A DNA stretch of 33,512 nt from Spirochaetales bacterium (GTDB lineage: Bacteria > Spirochaetota > Spirochaetia > Treponematales > Treponemataceae). Made by a program: the position numbers and the translations under genes. Positions 26,283 to 31,559 of this stretch are shown here, piece after piece (the stretch's first letter is position 1; every line of letters begins with the position of its first letter). The stretch is taken from positions 1 through 33,512 of the forward strand of contig QKDA01000205.1 of assembly GCA_003246765.1 (NCBI GenBank). The letters are read 5' to 3'. Under the pieces are notes generated by a model. The model was not told the origin of the DNA. It ran no database searches and worked only from the letters and a program-made list of their open reading frames with translations.

Positions 26283-26654
26283 TCAGATCGACTCGTCGAA
26301 AAGAAGTCCGAGGGTCTGCTTGATCCTCAGCTGAAGCTTCTGTATCTCGGCGGAGGGAATTTCCCTGATTACCTTATCGGTTCGGGAATCGATTACCTTG
26401 ACGATTACGTCGTTCAGGTCTCGGTTGATCTGAAACTGCAGCTTCCGGTCAAACATATCGGATATGCTTTGAATTTGCTCGACGATCTTTTGAACCTTCG
26501 CCTCGTCGACTTTTGCCTGCTGCGAACCGCTTTGGGCATCAGACGCGGATTGAAAGGCCTGCGCGGTGGAACGCAGGGACGAATTGACCGTGCCCTCGAT
26601 TCGGCGGTCCTTCGCCGAGAACTGCTGACCGATGCCGGTAATTTCCATACCCAT
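26283..26654 (-). CDS. flaG: FlaG-family flagellar protein
   Basis: FlaG proteins affect filament length and are usually encoded between flagellin and fliD, as here. The 123-residue product starts at ATG 26654 with AAGGAGG six bases upstream (MGMEITGIGQQFSAKD). The C-terminal domain LQFQINRDLNDVIVKVIDSRTDKVIREIPSAEIQKLQLRIKQTLGLLFDE is the FlaG signature (LxFxxxxxxxxxVVxVxDxxTxEVIRQIPxE). The frame is open a further 51 codons upstream, but that stretch is repeat-derived, lacks a ribosome-binding site and has no family counterpart. The ribosome-binding site lies in a CsrA-like context (UACAAGGAGG). Confidence 0.93.
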   Translation of the reverse strand: MGMEITGIGQQFSAKDRRIEGTVNSSLRSTAQAFQSASDAQSGSQQAKVDEAKVQKIVEQIQSISDMFDRKLQFQINRDLNDVIVKVIDSRTDKVIREIPSAEIQKLQLRIKQTLGLLFDESI

Positions 26655-26658
26655 CGGT

Positions 26659-26811
26659 GACCTCCTTGTAGCTTCCCTGGCACAATGCCTGCCGGCACAA
26701 TGCCTTGTAGCCTCGCTGGCGTAAAGCCCTGAAGCGCTCTGTTGCGTTAGCTTAGGAAGTAGTACTGGCTTTCTGGCTCTTCTGCGTGCATGCTTCCCCT
26801 CATCCATGAGG
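26659..26811 (-). promoter_or_regulatory. Candidate CsrA-binding sites in the flaG-fliD leader
   Basis: In the mRNA sense, UACAAGGAGG overlaps the flaG ribosome-binding site and shares UACAAGGA with the CsrA selected consensus RUACARGGAUGU. About 140 bases upstream CCUCA-UGGA-UGAGG (26798-26811) forms a 5-bp hairpin with GGA in the loop. Inference from motif only. Confidence 0.45.
26664..26711 (-). repeat. Interleaved short direct repeats in the flaG leader
   Basis: CCTTGTAGC occurs at 26664-26672 and 26703-26711, and GGCACAATGCCT at 26679-26690 and 26694-26705. On the mRNA they read GCUACAAGG twice and (A)GGCAUUGUGCC twice; the latter can each fold into a small GGCA/UGCC hairpin. The downstream GCUACAAGG copy merges with the flaG ribosome-binding site. 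Confidence 0.75.
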
Positions 26812-26957
26812 AAAAGCGTTATGTCTTCCCGTACTGGACGGGGAGTGTTAGGTGGAAGAAGAAGGGCGCTTCTTCTTCTTCCGGAACGATAAACCCTTGC
26901 CGTTTCGGGAGAGATGACGTCCAGAATTCTCTCTTTGAAACCTTAAGGGGTCCCCGC

Positions 26958-27809
26958 TTACTGCATCAGCCTGAGGACTGACTGCGGCTGCGAGTTGGCC
27001 TGCGCGATCATCGCGTTTCCAGCCTGCGCAAGGATCTGGTTCTTGGTGAAGTCGACCATTTCCTTGGCCATATCGGCATCGCGAATGCGCGATTCCGCGG
27101 CCTGCAGGTTTTCGGAGGCGATTGAAATCCCCTTGTACGCCATTTCGAACCGGTTCTGGTAGGCGCCGAGGTCGGCGCGCTGCTTGGAAACGGTCTTGAG
27201 GGCAGAGTCGAGGGACGCGATGGCCATATTGGCGCCGTCAACAGAAGACAATGAAATCATGGAAGTGGTTCCCTGGGTTCCGGTGAGACCGAGTGACTCT
27301 GCAGTCATGGTCCCGATAAAAATCTTCTCGTTCTGGTCCACATTGGCTCCAACCTGGAGCTGCATGGCTCCCGTGGCGGATCCGGAGGCAAAACGACCGG
27401 TCAGGATGTTCATTCCGTTGAACTGCGCGTGGCTAGCGATGCGGTTAACCTCATCGACGAGCTGGGAGACTTCAACCTGAATCTGCATTCGATCCTCGGT
27501 GGAGTACACTCCGTTCGAGGACTGGATGGCAAGTTCGCGAAGCCTTTGGATGATGTCGGTCGTCTCGTTCAGGTAACCTTCGGTTGCCTGGATGAAAGAC
27601 ACGCCATTTTGGATATTCTGCCCGGCCTGGTTAAGGCCGCGGATCTGACTCCGCATCTTTTCAGATACGGCCAGTCCGGAAGCGTCGTCTCCAGCACGGT
27701 TGATGCGCTGCCCGCTCGAGAGCTTCTCTATATTCCTGCGCAGGTCGGCCTCGTTGACGCCGGTCTGCCTCTGGGAATACATAGCGCTCATGTTGTGGTT
27801 TATAACCAT
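26958..27809 (-). CDS. flaB: Flagellin FlaB (second copy), periplasmic flagellar core protein
   Basis: A 283-residue flagellin. I start it at ATG 27809 because GGAGGG lies directly upstream and [69 protein letters not shown] is the classic spirochaete FlaB N-terminus. The D0/D1 helices are complete at both ends (closing [44 protein letters not shown]), with only a short central domain, as in FlaB core proteins of periplasmic flagella. FlaB carries no signal peptide and is exported by the flagellar type III system. It differs clearly from the other copy ([26 protein letters not shown]), so the two subunits may play separate parts in the filament. It lies 312 bases downstream of the first copy. 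Confidence 0.97.
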   Translation of the reverse strand: MVINHNMSAMYSQRQTGVNEADLRRNIEKLSSGQRINRAGDDASGLAVSEKMRSQIRGLNQAGQNIQNGVSFIQATEGYLNETTDIIQRLRELAIQSSNGVYSTEDRMQIQVEVSQLVDEVNRIASHAQFNGMNILTGRFASGSATGAMQLQVGANVDQNEKIFIGTMTAESLGLTGTQGTTSMISLSSVDGANMAIASLDSALKTVSKQRADLGAYQNRFEMAYKGISIASENLQAAESRIRDADMAKEMVDFTKNQILAQAGNAMIAQANSQPQSVLRLMQ

Positions 27810-27814
27810 TATGA

Positions 27815-27855
27815 CCCTCCTTGAAGTCTTTGGTAATCCGGCAATCCTTGCCAGA
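27815..27855 (-). promoter_or_regulatory. Twin candidate CsrA-binding sites in the flaB2 leader
   Basis: In mRNA sense an 8-bp stem UCUGGCAA/UUGCCGGA (one G-U pair) presents a GGA triloop (27837-27855) inside CAAGGAUUG. Thirteen bases later CAAGGAGGG (27815-27823) is the ribosome-binding site. The two GGA triplets are 27 nt apart. CARGGA is the core of the CsrA consensus. Binding itself is inferred. Confidence 0.62.
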
Positions 27856-27918
27856 AAACCGTACTGCATTGTTCCTTCGCCCGGGTCGAGAGAGCGCCTC
27901 TCCGTTCCGAAACGACGT

Positions 27919-27978
27919 ACACAGTACGTACCATTTGCCTCGCCAAGTTACGAATAAGACAAATGGTCCATACTGTGT
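27919..27978. repeat. 19-bp inverted repeat in the flaB1-flaB2 spacer
   Basis: Arms at 27919-27937 and 27960-27978 (ACACAGTACGTACCATTTG and the near complement of it) pair at 17 of 19 positions in DNA and 18 of 19 in the minus-strand RNA, where one mismatch becomes G-U. The loop is 22 bases. It would be a large hairpin in the flaB2 5' leader about 110 bases before the start codon. Confidence 0.8.
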
Positions 27979-27985
27979 CATGCAC

Positions 27986-28005
27986 AACCCAAGGAGGGTT
28001 TTTTT
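27986..28005 (+). terminator. Terminator-like hairpin on the plus strand with GGA loop
   Basis: AACCC-AAGGA-GGGTT followed by TTTTT (seven T in a row in total) is a short intrinsic-terminator shape on the plus strand, where no gene is known. The stem is only five pairs and may be chance. Confidence 0.35.
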
Positions 28006-28071
28006 CAAAGATCCGTCGCCCGGCTAAGGCGCGGCTTGCGGTTGTATGAACCGCCAACCGAATGGAGAAGG

Positions 28072-28095
28072 GCCGAATTCCTTGCAGAATTCGGC
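28072..28095 (-). terminator. Stem-loop after flaB1 (possible terminator or stabiliser)
   Basis: A perfect 9-bp stem GCCGAATTC/GAATTCGGC (28072-28080 with 28087-28095) with a six-base loop lies 26 bases after the flaB1 stop. The following CCUUCUCC is pyrimidine-rich but is not a U-run, so efficient termination is uncertain. Confidence 0.5.
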
Positions 28096-28110
28096 TTACT
28101 CCTTCATCCG

Positions 28111-28139
28111 ATTATACTACGTTATCTCAGAAGAGACAA
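28111..28139 (-). promoter_or_regulatory. Sigma-70-type promoter candidate for flaB2
   Basis: On the minus strand TTGTCT (28134-28139), a 17-base spacer and a perfect TATAAT (28111-28116) straddle the flaB1 stop codon. It would give flaB2 a leader of about 295 bases. No sigma-28 site was found for flaB2. Confidence 0.55.
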
Positions 28140-28982
28140 TACTTGCTGGCTGTTTGTGTTGGCCTGGGCAAGCATCGCAGTACCGGACTGCGAAAGAACC
28201 TGGTTCTTCGTGTACTCGACCATGGCCTTGGCCATGTCCGTGTCACGGATGCGGGATTCCGCGGCGGTCAGGTTTTCGGCGGCGATATTGAGCCCGCCGA
28301 CCGCGTGGGTCAGCCGGTTCTGGTACGCGCCGAGGTCGGCCCGCTGCTTGTTGACGGTCTTCAGGGCGCTGTCGATGACACCGATGCTGCGGTTAGCGGA
28401 ATCGGCGTTCTCGAGGGTCATGATGCTACCGTCACCCACGCTCCGAACCCCAAGGGCTGCGGCAGTCATGGTACCGATGTAAACGCGGACCCGCTGGTCC
28501 ATGTTCGCACCGATGTGGAACCACATGGAGCCTGTAACCATGTTTTCGCCGGTTTCCCGGGCGAAACGGCCGGTCATCATGTTCATTCCGTTGAACTGCG
28601 CGGCGCTGGCGATTCTGTCCACTTCCGCCACCAGCTGAGAAACCTCGACCTGGATCTGCATGCGGTCTTCGGCGGAATAAATTCCGTTCGAGGACTGCAC
28701 CGCGAGTTCGCGGATGCGCTGCAGAATGTCGCTGGTCTCCTGGAGGTAGCCCTCGGTGGCCTGGATAAAGCTGATACCGTTCGAAGCGTTCTGGGAAGCC
28801 TGGTTCAGTCCGCGAACCTGGCTCCTCATCTTCTCGGATACCGCAAGACCCGAAGCATCGTCACCGGCTTTGTTGATCCGCATTCCGGACGACAGCTTGG
28901 CGACGTCGTTCTGAATACTGTCGTTGGTGACACCGAGCGTTCGCTGAGCGAACATGGCAGAGAGGTTGTGGTTGATAACCAT
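28122..28982 (-). CDS. flaB: Flagellin FlaB (first copy), periplasmic flagellar core protein
   Basis: A 286-residue FlaB flagellin starting at ATG 28982 (GGAGG upstream) with [69 protein letters not shown]. Both terminal helical domains are intact (ending [44 protein letters not shown]). The central segment [39 protein letters not shown] is characteristic of treponemal FlaB. It has a sigma-28-like promoter about 170 bases upstream and a structured leader with two canonical CsrA-type hairpins, one covering the ribosome-binding site. It is first in the order flaB-flaB-flaG-fliD. Confidence 0.98.
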   Translation of the reverse strand: MVINHNLSAMFAQRTLGVTNDSIQNDVAKLSSGMRINKAGDDASGLAVSEKMRSQVRGLNQASQNASNGISFIQATEGYLQETSDILQRIRELAVQSSNGIYSAEDRMQIQVEVSQLVAEVDRIASAAQFNGMNMMTGRFARETGENMVTGSMWFHIGANMDQRVRVYIGTMTAAALGVRSVGDGSIMTLENADSANRSIGVIDSALKTVNKQRADLGAYQNRLTHAVGGLNIAAENLTAAESRIRDTDMAKAMVEYTKNQVLSQSGTAMLAQANTNSQQVLSLLR

Positions 28983-28985
28983 AGT

Positions 28986-29033
28986 CATTCCTCCGTGGAA
29001 TGTTGTTTTCCGGGAAGCATCCATGTTTCCCGG
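28986..29033 (-). promoter_or_regulatory. Twin canonical CsrA-binding hairpins in the flaB1 leader
   Basis: In mRNA sense the upstream hairpin is CCGGGAA-ACAUGGAUGC-UUCCCGG (29010-29033): a perfect 7-bp stem with ACAUGGAUG in the loop, close to the CsrA consensus RUACARGGAUGU. Seven bases later CAUUCC-ACGGA-GGAAUG (28986-29002) is a 6-bp stem whose loop GGA is the start of the GGAGG ribosome-binding site, three bases from the start codon. The two GGA triplets are 28 nt apart, which suits bridging by one dimer. The layout parallels the two CsrA sites of the B. subtilis hag leader. Confidence 0.75.
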
Positions 29034-29151
29034 TCGGAAACCAAAAAAAGGGTATTAAGTCCTTCTCCGGGCTTCCGATAGTGAAGATAGGGGCCGACTT
29101 CATCGTATGCCCGCTCGGGCAGCGTTGGGGCCGACACCAACTCCGGTATAT

Positions 29152-29179
29152 TTATCGGCAGGGCGGGAGAGGGACTTGA
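29152..29179 (-). promoter_or_regulatory. Sigma-28 (FliA) promoter of flaB1
   Basis: Minus-strand GCCGATAA (29152-29159) is a perfect FliA -10 box. TCAAGTCC (29172-29179) lies 12 bases upstream and matches TAAAGTTT at five of eight positions. Transcription would begin near 29145 and give a leader of about 160 bases. The -35 half overlaps the start codon of the divergent methyltransferase gene. Confidence 0.75.
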
Positions 29180-29871
29180 GCGAAAATAAGCGAAATAATG
29201 ACGATTTCTGCCTTTTATGCGGCGAAAGCCCTTCGGAAGCCCTTCCGGTCGCCGAGCGGCTTTATTACCGGTGTCCTGCCTGCGGAAGCGCCTGGCTGGA
29301 CCGGGATGAGGCCCTCTGCGAAGAGGCTGAACGTCAAAGGTACCTCCTGCATGACAATTCCCTGGAAAACACGGGTTATCGAAACTATCTCAACGGGATT
29401 CTAGAAACCGTACTCGCGGGTATAGGGCCCGAAATAAAGGAAATTCGCCGGGTTTTCGACTACGGATGCGGTCCTTATCCCGCCCTGGTAAGGCTATTCG
29501 CTGAACGGGGTTACGATTCCCGGGGTTGGGATCCCCTCTTTCAGAGCGGCGTTCTTCCCTTCCCCGGGGGGGCGGATTTGAGTACCTGCGTTGAGGTCGT
29601 AGAACATTTCCTCGATCCGGAAAGCGGATTCAAGGGACTAGCCGAAGCAACGAAAATTGGGGGGTACTGCGCCATAGCGACCCAACTCATACCCTTCGAA
29701 CGGGATGAGTTTTTGCGTTTCTTCCCCTCCTGGTGGTATCGGCAGGATCCTACCCACGTAACCTTCTATACTCCCGAAGGACTTAAGACTGCCGCGGCCC
29801 GCGCGGGACTTCGGTTCCTGTCGGCTCTCTCCCCGACGTTACTTCTATTTAGAAGAGACCTGTTCCAATAG
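29176..29871 (+). CDS. Zinc-ribbon class I SAM-dependent methyltransferase
   Basis: A 231-residue protein. I favour TTG 29176 (preceded by GGGAGAGGGA) giving MSENKRNNDDFCLLCGE; the frame is open upstream from an ATG at 29107, but that part contains the flaB1 promoter. Residues 11-40 form a CxxC...CxxC zinc ribbon (CLLC, CPAC). The Rossmann methyltransferase follows: VFDYGCGPYPALVRLFAERGY (motif I), GWDPLF, LSTCVEVVEHFLDPESGF (the EVVEH pattern of methyltransferase family 23) and GGYCAIATQLIPFER. The substrate is unknown. Its head-to-head placement with flagellin invites the idea of flagellar protein methylation, but nothing in the sequence demands it. Its 3' end overlaps rdgB by 27 bases, converging. 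Confidence 0.83.
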   Translation: MSENKRNNDDFCLLCGESPSEALPVAERLYYRCPACGSAWLDRDEALCEEAERQRYLLHDNSLENTGYRNYLNGILETVLAGIGPEIKEIRRVFDYGCGPYPALVRLFAERGYDSRGWDPLFQSGVLPFPGGADLSTCVEVVEHFLDPESGFKGLAEATKIGGYCAIATQLIPFERDEFLRFFPSWWYRQDPTHVTFYTPEGLKTAAARAGLRFLSALSPTLLLFRRDLFQ

Positions 29872-30438
29872 GCGGGAGATGGCCCTTCCAGCCTTTCCCC
29901 GGTGGGAACACAGGTCTTTCTCGTCCGCGGAGAGTTCCGCGACGCTTTTACCGAATTCCCTCACGAAGACAATCGGGTCGTAGCCGAAACCGCCTTTCCC
30001 CCGGCTCTCCCGAAGCAATTCGCCCTCCAGCGTTTCCTGGACGGAATAAAAACGTTCGGGCCCGAGATAGAGAACCATATTGCATACGAATCGGCAGAAC
30101 CGGTTGTCCAGCGACGAGGTCATGGATAGGAGGAGATCGTTTCGGGCGGAAGAATCCAGATTTTTCCCCCCTTCGGAACCGAATCGAGCGGATTTGATTC
30201 CCGGCGATCCTCCCAAGGCATCCACGCAGAGGCCTGAATCGTCCGCTAAAACCGGTTGGCCCACCACCTTCCATAGGCTTTCAGCCTTGATGTAGGCATT
30301 GCCGAAAAAGGTGTCGGCGGTTTCTTCAGGATCAAAGTCGATCCCTTCGTCCAGGGGAATCACCACCTGATGGTTGGGGAATATTCTCGCCATTTCGTCC
30401 CGTTTATGGGTATTGCCGGATGCAAAGTAGATCTTCAT
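29845..30438 (-). CDS. rdgB: Non-canonical purine NTP pyrophosphatase (RdgB/HAM1)
   Basis: This enzyme hydrolyses dITP, ITP and XTP to monophosphates, keeping deaminated purines out of nucleic acids. All HAM1 motifs are present in the 197-residue product: FASGNTHKRDEM (SGNxxKxxE) at the N-terminus, LADDSGLCVDALGGSPGIKSARFG (catalytic aspartates and specificity loop), GGFGYDPIVFV and LCSHRGKAGRAI. The length is normal. The start ATG overlaps the stop of the upstream sigma-like gene (TGATG-type overlap), so its expression probably depends on that gene's sigma-54-type promoter. The 3' end overlaps the convergent methyltransferase. Confidence 0.96.
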   Translation of the reverse strand: MKIYFASGNTHKRDEMARIFPNHQVVIPLDEGIDFDPEETADTFFGNAYIKAESLWKVVGQPVLADDSGLCVDALGGSPGIKSARFGSEGGKNLDSSARNDLLLSMTSSLDNRFCRFVCNMVLYLGPERFYSVQETLEGELLRESRGKGGFGYDPIVFVREFGKSVAELSADEKDLCSHRGKAGRAISRLLEQVSSK

Positions 30439-31340
30439 GATGGATCAGAATACCCGGTCATCCGGGAGGACGCAAGGGTGGAGTCCACGGTTCCCCGGGG
30501 AATGCCGAGAATCCGCGAAAGAAGTCGGTTGCTCGGGCTTCGGATGTGCCGCCGGGCCGCGGCCCTCGCGGTCTGGAGCCTTTTCTCGCAGGTGGAGCAT
30601 TCCCTCTGGAGTTCCCTGTACCGGCTTGAATCGGAATCAAGGTAACGCATCTCGTAGCGGCACCGTCTGAGCCTGTGATAGAGGGTATTGATTCGCTCTC
30701 CTGTCCGTTTGACCGTTTCCTCCCGCTCCGCAGACTCGGAACGGATCCTGTCTACCAGCTCCCGAAGATGACCTTGAGATAGTCCCGTTTCTTGGGCTAT
30801 GAGGGCAAAGTGTCCGTCCTCCAGGAGTGAACAGGCCTTACAGGCCAATAGCAGCACGGTTCGGGCGCGAATTTCCCGCCTTTTTTCCGTCAGGGCAGGT
30901 TTGACGCTCTCTCCCTGATCTCTACGGCTCATCCCCCTGCAAAACCGGTTGGATGTTTCATCGTCGAGGTGAACCCCGTAACGGTTTTCCGCTTCCATGG
31001 CAAGGAAGGTATCCCTCTCTTCCTGTTCGATTACCTTTCTTCGGGCTTCCTCGCTGAAACGGGAACGGATGAAGCTCTTCCATGCCATCCTGACGTTCCA
31101 GTAGAGATAGGTACCGAAGGAAGCCCTTCCGGGATCGAATTTTACGAGAATTCGGGAAAATTTCGGGTAGAGCCAGAGAAAAAAATCCCCTTTCCGGTCT
31201 TCGTCGATCCAGTCGAGCCGGTATCGTTCCATATTCCCGTACAAATATTCAGCGGTGTCGGAAACTAGACCCTCAAGCAGGGTTTCCTCTTTTTCTGCGG
31301 CCCAGCGGGTGACGGATTCGGATAATGATTCAAATGTCAT
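30435..31340 (-). CDS. Divergent sigma-factor-like protein with C-terminal region 4 helix-turn-helix
   Basis: I cannot name this 301-residue protein, but its two ends look like a sigma factor. Residues about 47-95 (DRKGDFFLWLYPKFSRILVKFDPGRASFGTYLYWNVRMAWKSFIRSR, read with gaps) resemble sigma-70 region 2: a helix, then FDPxRASFxTYLYxxVR. The last 34 residues contain NRLLSRILGIPRGTVDSTLASSR, matching the region 4 pattern LGIPxGTVxSxLxxAR. Between them lie about 170 unusual residues: a basic stretch, a possible second helix-turn-helix (FALIAQETGLSQGHLRELVDRIR, about 178-200) and a long arginine/glutamate-rich helix with four cysteines overall. GGAGG lies seven bases before ATG 31340. A sigma-54 promoter sits directly upstream. 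It overlaps rdgB downstream. Confidence 0.7.
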   Translation of the reverse strand: MTFESLSESVTRWAAEKEETLLEGLVSDTAEYLYGNMERYRLDWIDEDRKGDFFLWLYPKFSRILVKFDPGRASFGTYLYWNVRMAWKSFIRSRFSEEARRKVIEQEERDTFLAMEAENRYGVHLDDETSNRFCRGMSRRDQGESVKPALTEKRREIRARTVLLLACKACSLLEDGHFALIAQETGLSQGHLRELVDRIRSESAEREETVKRTGERINTLYHRLRRCRYEMRYLDSDSSRYRELQRECSTCEKRLQTARAAARRHIRSPSNRLLSRILGIPRGTVDSTLASSRMTGYSDPS

Positions 31341-31363
31341 GGGATAACCTCCATCAGGACTGA

Positions 31364-31380
31364 TGCAAGTTATGTGCCAA
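31364..31380 (-). promoter_or_regulatory. Sigma-54 (RpoN) promoter of the sigma-like gene
   Basis: On the minus strand TTGGCAC-ATAAC-TTGCA (31364-31380) matches the sigma-54 consensus TGGCAC-N5-TTGCA at every defined position. The predicted start site is near 31353, leaving a 13-base leader that consists essentially of the GGAGG ribosome-binding site before ATG 31340. Confidence 0.82.
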
Positions 31381-31452
31381 ATTGTAAATCAGGGATTTCT
31401 TCCCAAAAAACAGGGGTATTTTGGAGATTCGCGATGTAATGACAGTGTACTA

Positions 31453-31538
31453 ACCGGTTGAATTTCTTATAAATCTGAAGGATTGCTCGGATTCAGGGAG
31501 GAAAGACAGCTTGTTGGCGGAATGTACCGGTTGAATTT
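31453..31538 (-). promoter_or_regulatory. Direct repeats, candidate activator-binding sites for the sigma-54 promoter
   Basis: ACCGGTTGAATTT occurs at 31453-31465 and again at 31526-31538. The copies are 73 bp apart (about seven helical turns) and lie roughly 100 and 173 bp upstream of the predicted sigma-54 start site, a usual range for enhancer-binding proteins. Weaker likeness continues downstream of each (TTA, then T-C/T-GAAGG). The intergenic region 31341-31559 has no gene. Confidence 0.6.
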
Positions 31539-31559
31539 TACGGCAAAGTCCGAAGGTTC

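Larger units (their letters stand above)
26655..26957. other. flaB2-flaG intergenic region with stem-loops
   Basis: This 303-base gap holds no credible gene. Besides the short repeats and GGA motifs listed separately, it carries a perfect 11-bp stem-loop (26854-26864 with 26872-26882, arms GGAAGAAGAAG and CTTCTTCTTCC, seven-base loop). No U-run follows on the minus strand, so the stem may protect the flaB2 3' end or attenuate transcription. I found no sigma-28 or clear sigma-70 promoter for flaG, so read-through from flaB2 is likely. Confidence 0.6.
27810..28121. other. flaB1-flaB2 spacer, 312 bases, non-coding
   Basis: No credible open reading frame. It contains a sigma-70-like promoter at the flaB1 end, a 9-bp stem-loop after the flaB1 stop, a plus-strand T-tailed hairpin, a 19-bp inverted repeat and the twin GGA sites before flaB2. 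A sigma-28 -10 box such as upstream of flaB1 is missing. Confidence 0.8.

Noticed and set aside
26679-26698. TGGCAC-N5-CTGCC on the plus strand, resembling a sigma-54 promoter
   Set aside because: The -12 half lacks TTGCA, no plus-strand gene follows, and the match is explained by the repeat.
26655-26807. N-terminal extension of flaG by 51 codons
   Set aside because: The added residues come from the short DNA repeats (EATRHCAGRHCAREATRR), no ribosome-binding site precedes ATG 26807, and FlaG proteins start at the chosen site.
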